DNA of 64,000 nucleotides, taken from positions 1,054,001-1,118,000 of the forward strand of contig WPIO01000099.1 in NCBI GenBank assembly GCA_009760855.2, read 5' to 3'. Origin of the DNA: Cristatella mucedo (lineage: Eukaryota > Bryozoa > Phylactolaemata > Cristatellidae). Shown here piece after piece: positions 11,474-23,256 of this stretch; position 1 is the first letter of the stretch, and the number at the start of each line of letters is the position of its first letter. The translations under genes were made by a program, and so were the position numbers. The notes under the pieces were generated by a model, which searched no databases, was not told the origin of the DNA, and worked only from the letters and a program-made list of their open reading frames with translations.

Positions 11474-11610
11474 GAAGTAGCAACTTAGGACCACTTGAAA
11501 GGATGAGCCACAGTCGGCAGCAGGAGAGTAGTTGTCGTTAACATGGAAGTAGCAGCTCAGGACGGCTGGCAAAGATGATGTGCCATAGTCGGCAGCAGGA
11601 GACTAGCACT
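11474..11610 (-). mobile_element. Two short inverted LINE-B fragments in tandem
   Basis: AAGTAGCAACTTAGGACC to GTCGGCAGCAGGAGAGTA, then AAGTAGCAGCTCAGGACG to GTCGGCAGCAGGAGACTA. Both match the complement of the LINE-B segment at 60297-60345, so the segment is duplicated head to tail. Confidence 0.7.
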
Positions 11611-11877
11611 GAGTACAGTAGCTGAGCTCTTTCACCGTACGACCGGAGCAAACCAATAGAGTCACACGGGCAGATTAAACCCAAGGCTTCGGCACTGCTG
11701 CAGCCTAGCCGTTGGACATCTTAACTTCAACCTATGTCCTCTGCCCCTGCTAATCTTTGAGTGCCACTACACCTTAGTCCCGAGCTGCTACTTCCATGCT
11801 ACACCTGTGTTGAGTTCACGGGTTGCTACTATACCAGCGGTGGCTGATCCGAATTGGCTATCACACCTGTGATAAAT

Positions 11878-12017
11878 ATAATTTATTTGTATAGCGCCCG
11901 AAGAGAACTTAATCTCTATTCAAGCGCTTCACATATGCCTCGTGGCTCGAGCCCACGACCTCAGCCAGACCTTGGTCGGGGCGAGCACCTTAGCCGCTGG
12001 ACCAAACCAGCTCGGCG
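11878..12017 (-). mobile_element. SINE-A, near complete
   Basis: On the minus strand: GCTGGTTTGGTCCAGCGGCT head (box A), GAGGTCGTGGGCTCGAGCC (box B), then a body with GAAGCGCTTGAATAGAG and AAGTTCTCTTCGGGCGCTAT and an AT-rich tail. Confidence 0.88.
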
Positions 12018-13282
12018 TGATGGCTGATCTAAGGGAGCTGTTACACACGTGGGGCTGGTAATTAGGGTGCTACAACGCCTGCTCTAGCCGGAGGACGACA
12101 CTACGCATGAGCTGGTTAATTGCATAGTTTTACTAGTTTATACGCTTTCTTTTTAGTTCGTGAAGAGTACCAAGAACGACGCTTGGCTTTTGCAGGGCTC
12201 AGTGCAAATGCTCTCATGTTGAATGACTGTAAAGCAACATACTTTGCATGTTTGCGTGTGCTGCCTGAGCCCGTTATCAATAAGCATCCCGACATGCTAT
12301 CTTTGCACCGTGTGCAACGTGTCCAGAGAGAGATCCGGTTCTTTGACAGCGCTATACAAACGTATCGTTATTATTAACATCTTCTCGAAAAGCAGTAGCC
12401 ACTAGAGCGGCGTCTCCAAACCGGCGCAAGCGAAGCACACTCAATGGCCAGTGTCGCTATCATCTCATTATACATTCGCGAAGCTCACTGCTTCAGCTTG
12501 CGGCGCGGCAAAGCATCGCGCGGTACCTTCACCGGAAGCAGCCCGCGGCAGCTAGTTTATGGGACCGCAGGGTCAGCTGCAGGAGCGTCTTTCTGGGTAG
12601 CTGCAGTTACGGCCGTCGGGACTCTTCGTTTGACTGCCTTGACGGATGGGCGGAGCTCTAGCGCCCCCTGCCTAAGCTTCCGCTGCTGTAGCATTTGCAT
12701 AGATGCACTCATTTGCTAGCCGCCTGTGCCGGACTCGGCAGCGGGTCCTATGGCCACAGTATTATTATTATTGTTATTATTATTATTATTATTATTATCA
12801 GCATTAAGCTATGCGTTAAATCCAGGTTTCTGCAAAAAATACACAGTCTGATTCTGGTTAGCAAACTCCCCAAGTAAAGAATAATTTGAATTACGAACAC
12901 CCGGGCTGGCGAAAAAATGACGGGTTACAAACCCGATTACGTGTTCCAAATTTAACCCAGTGTAGGAACTTACCAAGTATTTAGGCGTGATCAAGCTTTT
13001 AAATGGATCAGCTGTCATGAGTTTTAAACAACAAATCCGGAAAGCATCACAATTTATTGAGCGCTAAATTTAGCCAAGAGTGTGTTAGCAATGCTCCATT
13101 GCAAGGCAGAGGTCGGATGAGGCTAGCACAAACAAAAACCTCCGAATGGAGCTACGAAACCGAATGCTTTATCACAAAGAATGGAGACCGTCTGGGAGGG
13201 AGACGGATTACCCGCCCGGTTTGTACGGCAAAAGATTTCTCCGAGGTACAAGACCTGGCCAGAAAAGTCACCTTCCGCTAGG

Positions 13283-13719
13283 GCTTGGCTCCTTCGTACC
13301 TAGCTGAACTGCTGCACCAGTTTCAGCCCCTTCACGCCCTCAGATCCTGTGTGGACAATAAATTAGCTGGTCTATTCCTCCACTTAAAGACCGTTGGCGA
13401 CAGAAGCTTTAGCTCTGCAGGTCCTAGACTGTGGAACTCGCTTCCACAATTCTTACGCAACGACAACTACTCTCCTACTGCCGACTATGGCACATCCTTT
13501 TCAGCGGTCCTAGGCTGCTACTTCCATGCTACTCACTATCTCAACTGCTCTCCTGACTCTGCTATGTTTCCCACTTTCTCTTTGTTGCGTGAGACGAAGT
13601 CTGTTGGCTACCGAATGCGTACCGAAAGCCGCTTAGGCTGTGAGTGCGCTACACAAAACTCTCCTGCATAACACCCACATGGTCACTATGACTTTGTGGA
13701 GTTACAGACGGAGATAAAT
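13283..13719 (+). mobile_element. LINE-B copy, C-terminal RT and tail
   Basis: MAPSYLAELLHQFQPLHALR, LKTVGDRSFSSAGPRLWNSL and LRNDNYSPTADYGTSF, then the tail to GTTACAGACGGAGATAAAT. Very similar to 11030-11470, so both are fairly young. Confidence 0.88.
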
Positions 13720-14592
13720 TGTGGTTTGTTCGCACAGCAGAGAGCCAGCCGGTGCCCAACACCAACAGTTTATTGCACAAGGCGCAGAGCTGAAGAGCGC
13801 ACGGCTCCCTTCGGCCCCTACTCTCACTCGACTCCCTACTCCTGCACTCTCCCGTCCACCATCTCCCCACCAGCGGGTGACCGGCCTGTGTCCATACCAC
13901 ATCACAGGCGGACCACAGCTGTGCAACGGCCCCTCTCGATGGTGCTTCTAACAGCTCACCAGTGGCTTATCAGAGGAGCCTGCATACAATACATACGTAC
14001 GAACTACACGCCCCCTTGACCTTAATAATAATAATAATAATAATAATGTACGTGATAAAGCGCCCTCAGAGAACTTAATCTCTTTCCAGGCGCTTTACAT
14101 TTGCTGCAAAGGGAAATGCAATTGAATGGTAAGTAAATTCATGCTTGAAAAACAAACAAAAAAACAATAACAGGGGGTGACATGCACAGGGTCAGCATGC
14201 AAATGTGGTTAGTGGCAGCACGCACAGTGCCAGCACGCATATGCACGTCAAGGACGAATCGCAGGGACCCACTAAATGCTGTCCTAAATAGGTGTGTTTT
14301 AAAGTTCTTTTACATGTGGTCAGGTCAGGGGATATTCTGACGCAGGTCGGGAGGGAGTTCCAGGCTTTGGGAGCATACGAACTAAATGCACGGTCTCCAA
14401 AGGATTTAAGGTTTGTACGAGGTATTTGTAGACTGTTGGATTCCGAAAAGCGGGTGGTACGATGCTTGGCCTGATGGAGGAGTATGTCGGAGGGATAGGC
14501 TGGAGCCATAGAATGAAGGGACCTAAAAGGGACCTTAAGGTCACAAGTCAGGAGCCGGCATGCAATACATACATACATGCGAACTACACATT
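13720..14592. mobile_element. Unclassified insertion in a LINE-B tail, possibly LTR-derived, itself split by LINE-A
   Basis: The sequence starts TGTGGTTTG at 13720, where the LINE-B tail breaks off, and ends ...GAACTACA near 14590, where CATTACATTACATTACC, the LINE-B tail repeat, resumes. On the minus strand GCAATAAACTGTTGG could be a polyadenylation signal as in an LTR. A LINE-A copy (14023-14549) sits within it. The ends (TG...CA) suit an LTR, but no clean target duplication is seen. Confidence 0.35.
14023..14549 (-). mobile_element. LINE-A 3' part
   Basis: An AATAAT run at 14023-14046 marks the 3' tail, followed by the hairpin and the RT C-terminus read in reverse (NLKSFGDRAFSSYAPKAWNS). 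It is flanked by two near copies of AGGAGCCTGCATACAATACA and GAACTACAC (13974-14009 and 14550-14589). Confidence 0.88.
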
Positions 14593-14699
14593 ACATTACA
14601 TTACCTTAGCTGGAGATTCCTTCCGCCCGAGAAAAACAGCATTCAGTTGCGCTTGCAATACGTTGCTTGTGAAAAATGGGTTATGAAAAGGATAGTATG

Positions 14700-14985
14700 T
14701 GAAAATTGATTCATGCATTTGTGATATCCCTCGACTTCTGTGACTCAATGTTTGCTGGTCTTCCGGCTTGTAAAATTGGGCATTTACAATTGGTGTACAA
14801 CTCTGCACCTAGGCTTGTCTGTCGTAAGTGTCGCAGTTGCCGCATCACATCTCATCTCGGACCTGCACTGGCTTCCAATAAAGCAGCTCGTCGATTTCAA
14901 AGTTCCATCACAGACACTTCCAAGTCCCTCCATTTTCGGGCTCCTTCTTAGTTATCAGAGCAACTCTCCAACCAGGCTAGGCATC
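14700..14985 (+). mobile_element. LINE-A fragment (RT C-terminus)
   Basis: Matches the family around [20 protein letters not shown] and [20 protein letters not shown], in shifted frames. Confidence 0.8.
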
Positions 14986-14997
14986 GTATCAGACACT

Positions 14998-15985
14998 TAT
15001 AATAATAATAATAAATTTGATACGACACCCTCAGAGAACTCCGTGTCTTCCTACGCGCTGTACATTTGCTGCAAAGGAAACGCGATCGAAGAGTGAGTGG
15101 TAGCGTGCTCGATAAACAACAAGAATAACATAATTAGGGGTGACATGCAGACGGGTCAGCACGCAAGTGTGGCTAGTTGCAGCATGCACAGAGTCAGCAC
15201 GCCTAAACACATAAAGGACGAATAACAGGGACCCACTAAATGCTGTCCTAAATAGGTGTCCTAAACAAGTGGGCTTTTAAGTTCTTTTTAAATATGGTCA
15301 AGTCAGGAGGTGTCGTGACAGAAGTCGGGAGTGAGTTCCAGGGTTTGGGAGCATACGAACTGAATGCACGGTCTCCAAGGGACTTGAGGTTTGTACGTGG
15401 TATCGGTAAACAGTACTATAACAAAAAGCGTTGGGTACGATGCTTGTCCTGGTGGGGATTATCGTAGATGTGATAGGCTGGTAGGCTGGAGCCAAAGAAT
15501 GAAGGGACCTGAAAGTGAGCGACAAAACCTTGAAGTCGATGCATTACTTGACTGGGAGCCAGTGCAGGTCGCCGAGAAGTAGTGTGATGTGGCAACTGCG
15601 ACGCCCACGACAGAAAAGCCTACCTGCAGAGTTTTGTAGCAGTTGTAAGCGCCTGAATGCACAGGCCGGTAGACCAGCAAGCAGTGAGTGACAGAAGTCA
15701 AGACGGAATGTCACAAATGCATGAATCAATTTATATGTGGTATCCCTGTCTAAACAAACCTGAAATTTAGCAAGGTTTTGTAACTTGCAGTAGGCAGACT
15801 TGACTGTGAAGCTGATGCGGTCGTCTGCTGAAAGGTCACTTTGGAACGCGACACCTAGATTTCGTGCAGATTCAACAGGAGATACGCCGGCAGAGCCGAA
15901 TTTTAGCGTCAGCCGTTCCAATGTCCGATTCACTATTTGGTTTTCCCATAATTAGTAAGTTGGTTTTATCCTTATTTAATTTAAG
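14998..15985 (-). mobile_element. LINE-A 3' third
   Basis: Starts with an AATAATAATAAA tail, then the hairpin and the RT C-terminus in reverse: MLPNPGTHSRL, LQNLAKFQVCLDRDTTYKLI and GVAFQSDLSADDRISFTVKS, up to the RT palm-end region. Stops and shifts present. Confidence 0.87.
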
Positions 15986-15989
15986 AAAA

Positions 15990-16475
15990 GTTCGTATGCT
16001 CCCAAATCTTAGCACTACCGACTGGCGTTACAACATCCCTTGAACTGACGACATTTAAAAAGAGATATTTAGTTAATTTGTATTGCGCCCTAAGAGAACT
16101 TAATATATAATCAGGCGCTTCATGAAAGCCTCGGGGCTCGAGCTCAAGACGTCGACAAGATCTAAATTGTGGCGAGCACTTGAGCACTGGGATAAACTAG
16201 CAGATGCTAACAATGAATCCATGTAACACCGCATTAAGTGGATCTATGTAATTCGTAATTCGTGTGCTAACGTACGCTGAGACTATGCATGCTGCAACTA
16301 ATTACATTTGCATTCTGACCGCGTTCGTGTCCCCTCTAACCACATTATGCTTATTGTCGTTGAGCTTGCTACCACTAACCGTTTGATTATGCTTCCTTTG
16401 CAGCACATGTAAATTGCCTAGAAAGTGATTAGGTTCTTTAACTGTCTCTAAAAATGCAACCTTATTATTATTCTA
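15990..16475 (+). mobile_element. LINE-A 3' end, split by a SINE-A
   Basis: TTCGTATGCTCCCAAATCTTA through GACGACATTTAAAAAGAG matches the RT C-terminus. After the SINE the 3' UTR resumes with TGCATGCTGCAACTAATTAC and ends with the hairpin and TTATTATTATT. Confidence 0.8.
16066..16205 (-). mobile_element. SINE-A, diverged, inside LINE-A
   Basis: On the minus strand: TGGTTTATCCCAGTGCTCAAG-like box A region, GACGTCTTGAGCTCGAGCC-like box B, then GAAGCGCCTGATTATATATT and GTTCTCTTAGGGCGC. Confidence 0.75.
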
Positions 16476-17703
16476 CCTGAATCCGCCGAAGAAAACGACC
16501 GAAAACCGTACACTTGCAGCCCTAATTACAGTTGCACGTTGCTCTACACTTTGTTTTTAGTGAACTCACAATTTTGCGCTCGCAATTAGAAAGCCCTGCA
16601 TAGAAGTGTATTATCTTTCTCTGGCTTCAGTGGCATGGACTGAAATAGTCTAGATCAAACCATAGAGAGAAACTTCAGAGCAGTAAAGTTTAGAAGCATT
16701 AGACATTAGGCTAGTTTTCTAATTGACCAAGGAAGTGACCTAGAATATAGATTCGCTATAACAAGATTGAGAAACATATATAAATCCCGATAATATTTGG
16801 GTTCTCTGATAAACCATTACTTGCTGCTCGAAGGGAGCGTAGCTTGCCAGTTCACTTACGGCCAATCATAAAAATAAACCGTTCGCTAACGAACTAGACC
16901 GGAAACGCCGAAATGACGAGTAACTGCTGGCCAAATAATTGTGTCCTATCTGGAGATGCAGTCTGAAATTAAGCCTCTACGACATCTTGGACAGCAGCAA
17001 ACTGCAGCAATATGGTGACCCTCAATGATGGAGACAATTGGGAAGGAGACATCGGCCTCCATCTACACCGAGGAACAAGTTCTTACTCCAAGTTTATAAA
17101 AATCACGGCTACGCTTCTAGCTCCCAATAATAGCAGGTTGCTATCTTTCTAGTTTAATGATAAAAAAGTGCGCCTGATGGCTGATGGTAATAGCCATATT
17201 CAGATTATGGTGCTTCTCTGCTCAATGCCAAGTGTGCTGCCTTCTAAATCGAAGCTAATGGCAAACATTGCTGGCCTTCTACTGTTAAGATCATGCATAT
17301 AGGTAACCCAAACCTTGAAGCACTTGTTGTTTGCTACCCGACTAAAGTTAAATATTTACTACAATAATTGGCTTCGAATGAAGGATTAGCTGAGGCAACT
17401 AGCAAATGACAAACTTTCCTAATGCCGTCGAAAAGTTGTCCTCGCGGATCAAATTACGTTTTGGCAAGGACGGCATATGTGATCGCATCACCTGTGTCCA
17501 AAAATTGTTATTTCAACGCTGCACATTCTTGCAGGCAGTCCACAGTACGAGATTATTCTGGTCCTGCACTTAAACCAGTGATTGTAAGCCGACGCTTAAA
17601 AGCCCGTATTTACCAAGATTCCCACGGTAGTCTCGATCTTAAAAGTTGTCGGAGCTCTCGACCAGCAATGCCAGATTGGATGATATTTCCCTCTTGAGGC
17701 ACA

Positions 17704-18594
17704 TCTGGTCCTGTTAGTAGTGGTTATGCGCCGGCGAAAGCGCTTTACGCGGCTCGCACTGGACTGACGGAGTTAGCAGCGAGAGTAATCCCGAAGGCCG
17801 ACTACAATAAGCTACACAACCCCTGCGTCGCTAGCCGGGGTTCCGATCCCGAAGGCGGACCGCTACAGCACCCTAAGGTAAGAGCAGTTAACTGAGTTGC
17901 CGTCAATACACAACTAAGTTGCAGTTGATCTAACAGTCTAAGTTGTCTAACAGTTTAACAGCCTAAGTTGCACTTAACTGTACTTCGCCGCAGGTTCGAC
18001 TCTCGTGCTCTCGAAGCGAAGTCTCTCGCATCAACTACGAGAGCTGCAGCCCCGAGCTCTGTCAGTCGTCCCCTTTATTTTCTGTCTCTTTCTCTGTAGC
18101 TCTCTCTGTCTCTGTCTGTATCACTCTATCTGTCACTTTCTCTGTCTCTCTCTGTCTCTCTCTGCCTCTGTCTCTCTGCCTTTCTCTGTCACACTCTGTC
18201 TCTATCACTGTCTCTGTCACTTTCTCTGTCTCTCTCTCTGTCTTTCCCTGTCTGTCTCTGTCTCTCACTCTATCTCTGTCTCTTTCTATCTCCGTCTCTC
18301 TCTGTCTCTGTCTCTCTCTCTGTCTCCCTCTGTCTCTGTCTCTCTCTGCCTCTCTCTGTGTCTCTCTCTGTCTCTCTCTGCCTCTCTCTCTGTCTCTCTC
18401 TCTGCCTCTCTCTCTGTCTCTCTCTGCCTCTCTCTGTGTCTCTCTCTGTCTCTCTCTGCCTCTCTCTGCCTCTCTCACTGTCTCTCTCTGCCTCTCTCAC
18501 TGTCTCTCTCTGCCTCTCTGTCTCTCACTCTCTCAGCTGAACTCCTGACCTCGCGCGTAGCTGCTCTTTTCTCGGCCCTCCCCTCCCCTCCCCC

Positions 18595-18627
<33 letters not shown>

Positions 18628-19020
18628 CTTTGGCATCAGTTCTGAGACTCATTCGTTTCCGCCTATAGCCTGCTAGATGGCTCTTGCACCAGCTTGCCAT
18701 CCTCTGGCTTTATGTCTTTATGTCTACTAAGCACATCATCCTCTGGCTTTATGTCTTTATGTCTACTAAGCACACTTAGCCGGTCCCTTTCCTAACCGCA
18801 TCGCCTGCACAGAGCTCCATTCTAACCTGAGCTAGGTGGACCAGGAAGCCGGGCCTGTACTAGGTGCCCTAGTCGAGCCCACTAAGGCAAGCACATTTAG
18901 TCGGTCCATCTCCTAACCGCATCGCCTGCAAAGAGCTCATTCTAACCTGAGCTAGGTAGACCAGGAAGCTGCGCCTGTACTAAGTGCCCTAGTCGAACCC
19001 ACTAAGGAAAAGGCTCGCAT
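17704..19020 (+). repeat. Repeat R1, copy 1: GC-rich element with CT tract, poly-C and tandem units
   Basis: The 5' part (GTTATGCGCCGGCGAAAGCG, CTTTACGCGG, GTCGCTAGCCGGGGTTCCGA) and the 3' part (TAACCTGAGCTAGGTGGACC, AGTGCCCTAGTCGAACCCAC) match 48950-49670 in reverse. Between them are a TCTCTG-rich tract (18064-18540), 31 consecutive Cs (18596-18626), a 39 bp tandem duplication (18701-18770) and two units of a 121 bp tandem repeat (18771-18891, 18892 on). The long open stretches here are translations of CT repeats. Class unknown. Confidence 0.75.
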
Positions 19021-19483
19021 CGCGGCTAACCTGAGAGCTGCAAATCTTTATATGTCCTCTTGCAAGCTGAGTAAAACTGCTAGGAAACTTAATCGGCATG
19101 CGATCGAGGCCGATGTAAGTTGGTTTCCCAGAGCGACCGTAGGCCGCGGCAACGAGCGGCTGGACATGGCTTCGCGCCCAGCAGGGAACGGTACAGCCGC
19201 TTCCGTGTTTCCGTTCCTCGACGCTATCTCTAACCGACTGAGCTCCCGAGACCACTCTTACGACGGCGTTCATCAAGGGACTTCGAATATGAGTTCAATA
19301 CTCGATATGAAGCGTCGGTCTTAAATGGCCGTGCTTGATCTCGCACCGTGTCTCTGCACACTTCGCTAGTGAACGTGTGCATCAACCAGTGAGAGCATAT
19401 TTTGGCGCGAAGTGCGTCCATTTAACGGCTGCGGTGGTCAGTGACCGGAGAGAGAATAAGCTGCCAGACGTGCGTACGCACAT

Positions 19484-19622
19484 ATATAATTCATTATAAA
19501 TGAATATATATATATATATATATATATTCATTTATAATGAATTATATATATATATATATATATAGATATATATATATACATTCATTTATAATGAATTATA
19601 TATATATATATATATATAATTC
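19484..19622. repeat. AT-rich repeat with nested palindromes
   Basis: TATATA tracts separated by the palindromic block TTCATTTATAATGAATTATA and its complements, occurring three times. Could form cruciforms. Confidence 0.85.
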
Positions 19623-19745
19623 ATTTGTTCAGCGTCCCGAGAGAAATTAATCTCTATTCAGGCGCTTCACATACGCAACAGGGCTCGAGCCCATACCTTG
19701 GGCAGAACTCTGTCAGGCGAGCAGCGTAACCACTAGGCCATACCA
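19612..19745 (-). mobile_element. SINE-A
   Basis: On the minus strand: GGTATGGCCTAGTGGTTACG (box A), then a box B region with GGGCTCGAGCCC, then GAAGCGCCTGAATAGAGAT and a TGAATTAT tail joining the AT-rich palindromes. Confidence 0.82.
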
Positions 19746-19889
19746 ATCCACGCACGTACGGAGAAGACGCTGCTGAATATACGCTAAATAACTGGAGCCT
19801 CTCCTGTAAAATGCCGTGGGAATAAGCCGTCTCCTTCCCGGTGACAAGAATTGGCGCACGCTAGAAATACGCTCGCCGAAAACGTCCAC

Positions 19890-20138
19890 GCTGGTCGGCC
19901 CCATATACAATGCGAATTGTTAGGCCGGGACCAATCAGAGCGCAGGGCCCGACCTCTCTCACGGAGCGCCAATGAAAAATGCCTCTTTGACCCTCCCCCC
20001 CCGCCCCCATTGCCACAACTCTGTCCTTGAACTTGCCGCGGCCCGTGGATAGTCGCAGGCGCAAGCTGTCGGCCGGCAGCGTGACCGACTGCTTCGCCTT
20101 CGAAGTTTTTTTTACACCCTAGAACTTGCAAGGTGTAG
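19890..20138 (+). promoter_or_regulatory. ZNF1 promoter and non-coding first exon
   Basis: A GC-rich block with GACCAATCAG (CCAAT box) near 19930, CACAACTCTGTCCTTGAACT and TTTTACACCCTAGAACTTGC, ending in TGTAG before the donor GTAAGC (20139-20144). It matches 40660-40839 and 49790-49907 in order: CCAAT region, ACTGTCCTTGAAC, TTTTACA and donor. Since the three copies each lie upstream of a zinc-finger exon, I take it as the first exon of ZNF1, spliced to 29783. The transcription start is not determined. Confidence 0.6.
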
Positions 20139-21261
20139 GTAAGCGTTCGCGGACCCGCGTCAGATTGAGGCTCGTTTGCCTTGCGCGTGCGGACTCTCCT
20201 CGCAAGGCTGCCCAGCGTTTTACTCGGCAGCGGACCGCGTTTTTACGCTTTGCAGCGATTCACAGCCCGCGCGCCCGCGCGCGCTTGCGCACCCTGCCGG
20301 CGGGTCCCTCCCTCGTCATCGTGCGTTCGAGGTTCTTTTTACCGTTTTACTCACAACTTGCCAGCTGCCTCTTGTCGGCAAGCGAAGGGGTCGATCGGTT
20401 GCTCTGTCATCGCCGAGCGGCAATCCGCCGCCGCCGCCGCCGCCTCCTGTCCATCCGATCCGTAAAATCGTACCGCAAGCGTCGCCCTCACCGCAGCGCA
20501 GCAATTCGGGGCTCCATATCCGTTCCCGCTGACTGACTGCGAGGGTCGCGCTCGCTTCGCGTTCTCTTTTCATCGTTCAAAAGCCGCCGCACGCGCGCGC
20601 AGCGACGCGGATGATGCAAAACTGTTTCCGGTCGCCCTTCGGACCGCTGACATGCCGCCGATCGCTGTCGCCTACCACGACTGCCCGGCAAAAATGCCGA
20701 CAGCAGTCGCGGACTGGCCTGGCTCTCTTGCCTCCGGTTTGAGCACACTCCGTGGCCGATTTTTCCGCCATAAGTGCGGCTGCTTTGGCGCCAGCCGTTT
20801 CTGACTGACCTGCGCTGGCTCCCGGCGAAGCCGCGAATCGACTTCACGGTCCTATCGTTCGCGTCAAGATCGTGCCGTTCTCTCGCTCGCGCGAGTTCTC
20901 CTGTCTGAAATACTTTCGTCCTCAGGTTTGCCGCGGTGGCAGGGCACCCACTGATATGACTCAAGAAACGTCTGACAGTGCTTTCACTTGAATCCTTTGG
21001 TGACCGAATCTTCAGTTCCTGCACTATCAAATTCTGACAGTCACTGCCGATTGACGTCACGAAGTCGTTGGCTTGATATTTAAAAAAGTATCGTACGCCC
21101 AGTTTTGTACCTCACGGCATTTTCTCCATCGATATGTATGTGCCTGCATGTGCTGACATTGTGTGTGCGAGATCGCAAATCAGTTCTCATACATCCATTC
21201 TACGACATTGAAGCGTTTATCAAATGAACTTTATCTATCAGTGCCGGATAGTAAATTATCA

Positions 21262-22210
21262 CGAAGTTGTACGTAAATATAATACATTTTTGTAGCACCC
21301 TCACACAACTTAATCTATTCCTAGGCATTTTAAAGATGCTGTAAGGGAAGCGTGACTATCTGGTTACTGGTATCATGCACTGTGTCAACATTCATAGTAT
21401 GGTTAGTGGTAACGTGCAAAGTGTCAACGTGCAAATATCGTTAGTGACAGTATGCAGTGGCAGCACACATAAGCACACAAAGGACGAATCACGAGGACAC
21501 ACTAGATCGAGGCTTAGATTAACAGGTGCATGTGTAGCTTCTTTAAAAAAAAATGTCAAGTCAGGGAATGGCGGCCTCTGTCGAGAGTGAGTTTTGGGCT
21601 TCGGGATCATACGAGCTAAAGGCACGGTCTCCAAATGATATCAGGGTTGTTCAAGGCACAGCTATATGATTTGAGTCGGAAGAGCTGGTGGTGTAATGCC
21701 TTGACTGATTGAGAAGTACTTCTGATAGGTAGGCTGGTGCCAGAGAATGATGAAACCGGAGAGTGAGTGACAACACTTTAAAGTCGATATGCTGCTTGAT
21801 TGGAAACCAATGGAGGTCGGCACCTCACGATAGATAAGCCTAGCTGCAGAGTTTTGCACCAACTGTAAGCACATGATTGCATAGGCCGGTAGACCAGCAA
21901 GCAATGAGTTGCAGAAGTCACGACGGGATGTCACAAATGCATGGGCCAATTTTGGATTTAGTGTTTCTTTTTAATCAGGCCCAAGTTTTAGCAGTTTATG
22001 TAGGTGAAAGTAGGTTGACTTGAGCAGGACTTGGTGATCAATAGTAGTATCGAACCCTATCAAGAGATCCAGCAAAGCTGGCATTCCTGAGATATTTGTT
22101 TTACAGACAATGCCTTCTCTTAAGGGATTAACTCCAAAGCCAGACTGCAACTTGCTATGTTTGAAGTTTCAATGCAAGAGCTTAGTCGTTCTACCTATCG
22201 CGTCCTATTG
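21262..22210 (-). mobile_element. LINE-A copy, old, with internal deletions
   Basis: A tail near 21280 without a clear ATT run, the RT C-terminus in reverse ([20 protein letters not shown]), then short islands at 22033-22075 (around AFDTTIDHQVLL) and 22150-22205 (LNSYIETSN...). Confidence 0.75.
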
Positions 22211-22352
22211 GTAATGATGAAGTAAGTATGTCGATGGCAATCATTCGACTGGTTCCATACCTCTGCAGACCAACCTGGAAACCGAAGACCTAGCTTGTGA
22301 GTCCGGCTTACTGTCGAGCACGAATTCTGTAACTTGTGGGCTTCATCTGTCG

Positions 22353-22489
22353 CCCTGGTTTGGCCCAGTGTTAAGGTGCTTGCCTTTGATAACAGAGGTC
22401 AAGATTAATGCATTTCTTGACCGAGGTCGTAGGCCCTGCAGAATGTGCGTAGCTCTTGGATGGAGATTAAGTTCTCTTAGGGCAAACTG
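22353..22489 (+). mobile_element. SINE-A, diverged
   Basis: CTGGTTTGGCCCAGTGTTAAG (box A), then ACCGAGGTCGTAGGCCC (weak box B), then TGGATGGAGATTAAGTTCTC. Confidence 0.65.
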
Positions 22490-22569
22490 GCAGCAAACTT
22501 CATTAAACTGAATTATGATACAACCAACTTACTAGTTATGGGAAAACCAATGTGATTCAGGAATTAGAA

Positions 22570-22985
22570 ACTATTAATAACAATAACACTTGATAAAGCA
22601 TCGTCAGAGAACTCAATCTCTTTCTAGGGACTTTACATTTGCTTCAAAGGAAACACGATCGAATAGTTTGTGGTAGCATGCTGGATAAACAACGAGAAAA
22701 ACATGGTTAGGGGTGACATTACAGGGTCAGCATGTAAATGTTGTTAGTGGCAGCATGCACAGTGTCAGCTTGCATAAGCACATAAAGGTCGAATCAAGGG
22801 GACCCACTAAATGCTGTGATGATAGGTGTGTTTTTAAGTTCTTTTTAAATTTGGTCAAGTCAGGGGACGTTCTGACGCAAGTCGGGAGTGAGTTCCAGGC
22901 TTTGGGAGCATACGAACTGAAGGCACGATTTCCAAAGGATTTGAGGTTAGTACGAGGTATAGGTAAAAAATCAAATTCCACAATG
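22570..22985 (-). mobile_element. LINE-A 3' fragment nested in LINE-A
   Basis: TAATAACAATAACACTTGAT tail, hairpin, then the reverse of NLKSFGNRAFSSYAPKAWNS. 5'-truncated. Confidence 0.82.
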
Positions 22986-23256
22986 AAGGGATCTCAAAGT
23001 GATATCCTCTCCCGACTTCTGTAACTCACTGCTTGCTGGTCTACCGGGTGTGCAATCAGGCTCTTACGGTTGGTTCAAAACTGTGCAGCTAGGCTGATTT
23101 CTCGTGAGCGTCGCAATTGCCCCATCATACCACTTCCTGCCGACCTGTACTGGCTCCCAAGTAAGCAGCACATCGACGTTAAGGTTTTGTCTCTCACTTT
23201 TAGGTCCCTTCATTCTTTGGCTCCAGCCTACCTATCAGATCTACTACCCCACCAGG

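Noticed and set aside
12120-12380. Open stretch of 85 codons beginning MHSFTSLYAFFLV
   Set aside because: No family resemblance, no neighbouring exon, and it lies among LINE and SINE debris.
18005-18676. Open reading of over 200 codons rich in Ser-Leu-Cys
   Set aside because: It is a translation of the CT-rich tract and poly-C inside repeat R1; the other frames and strand are equally open, and no codon bias or domain is seen.
20126-21060. Arg-rich open frames on both strands in the GC-rich block
   Set aside because: High GC removes stops in all frames. The block aligns with non-coding first-exon and intron sequence of the other ZNF genes, and no domain is visible.
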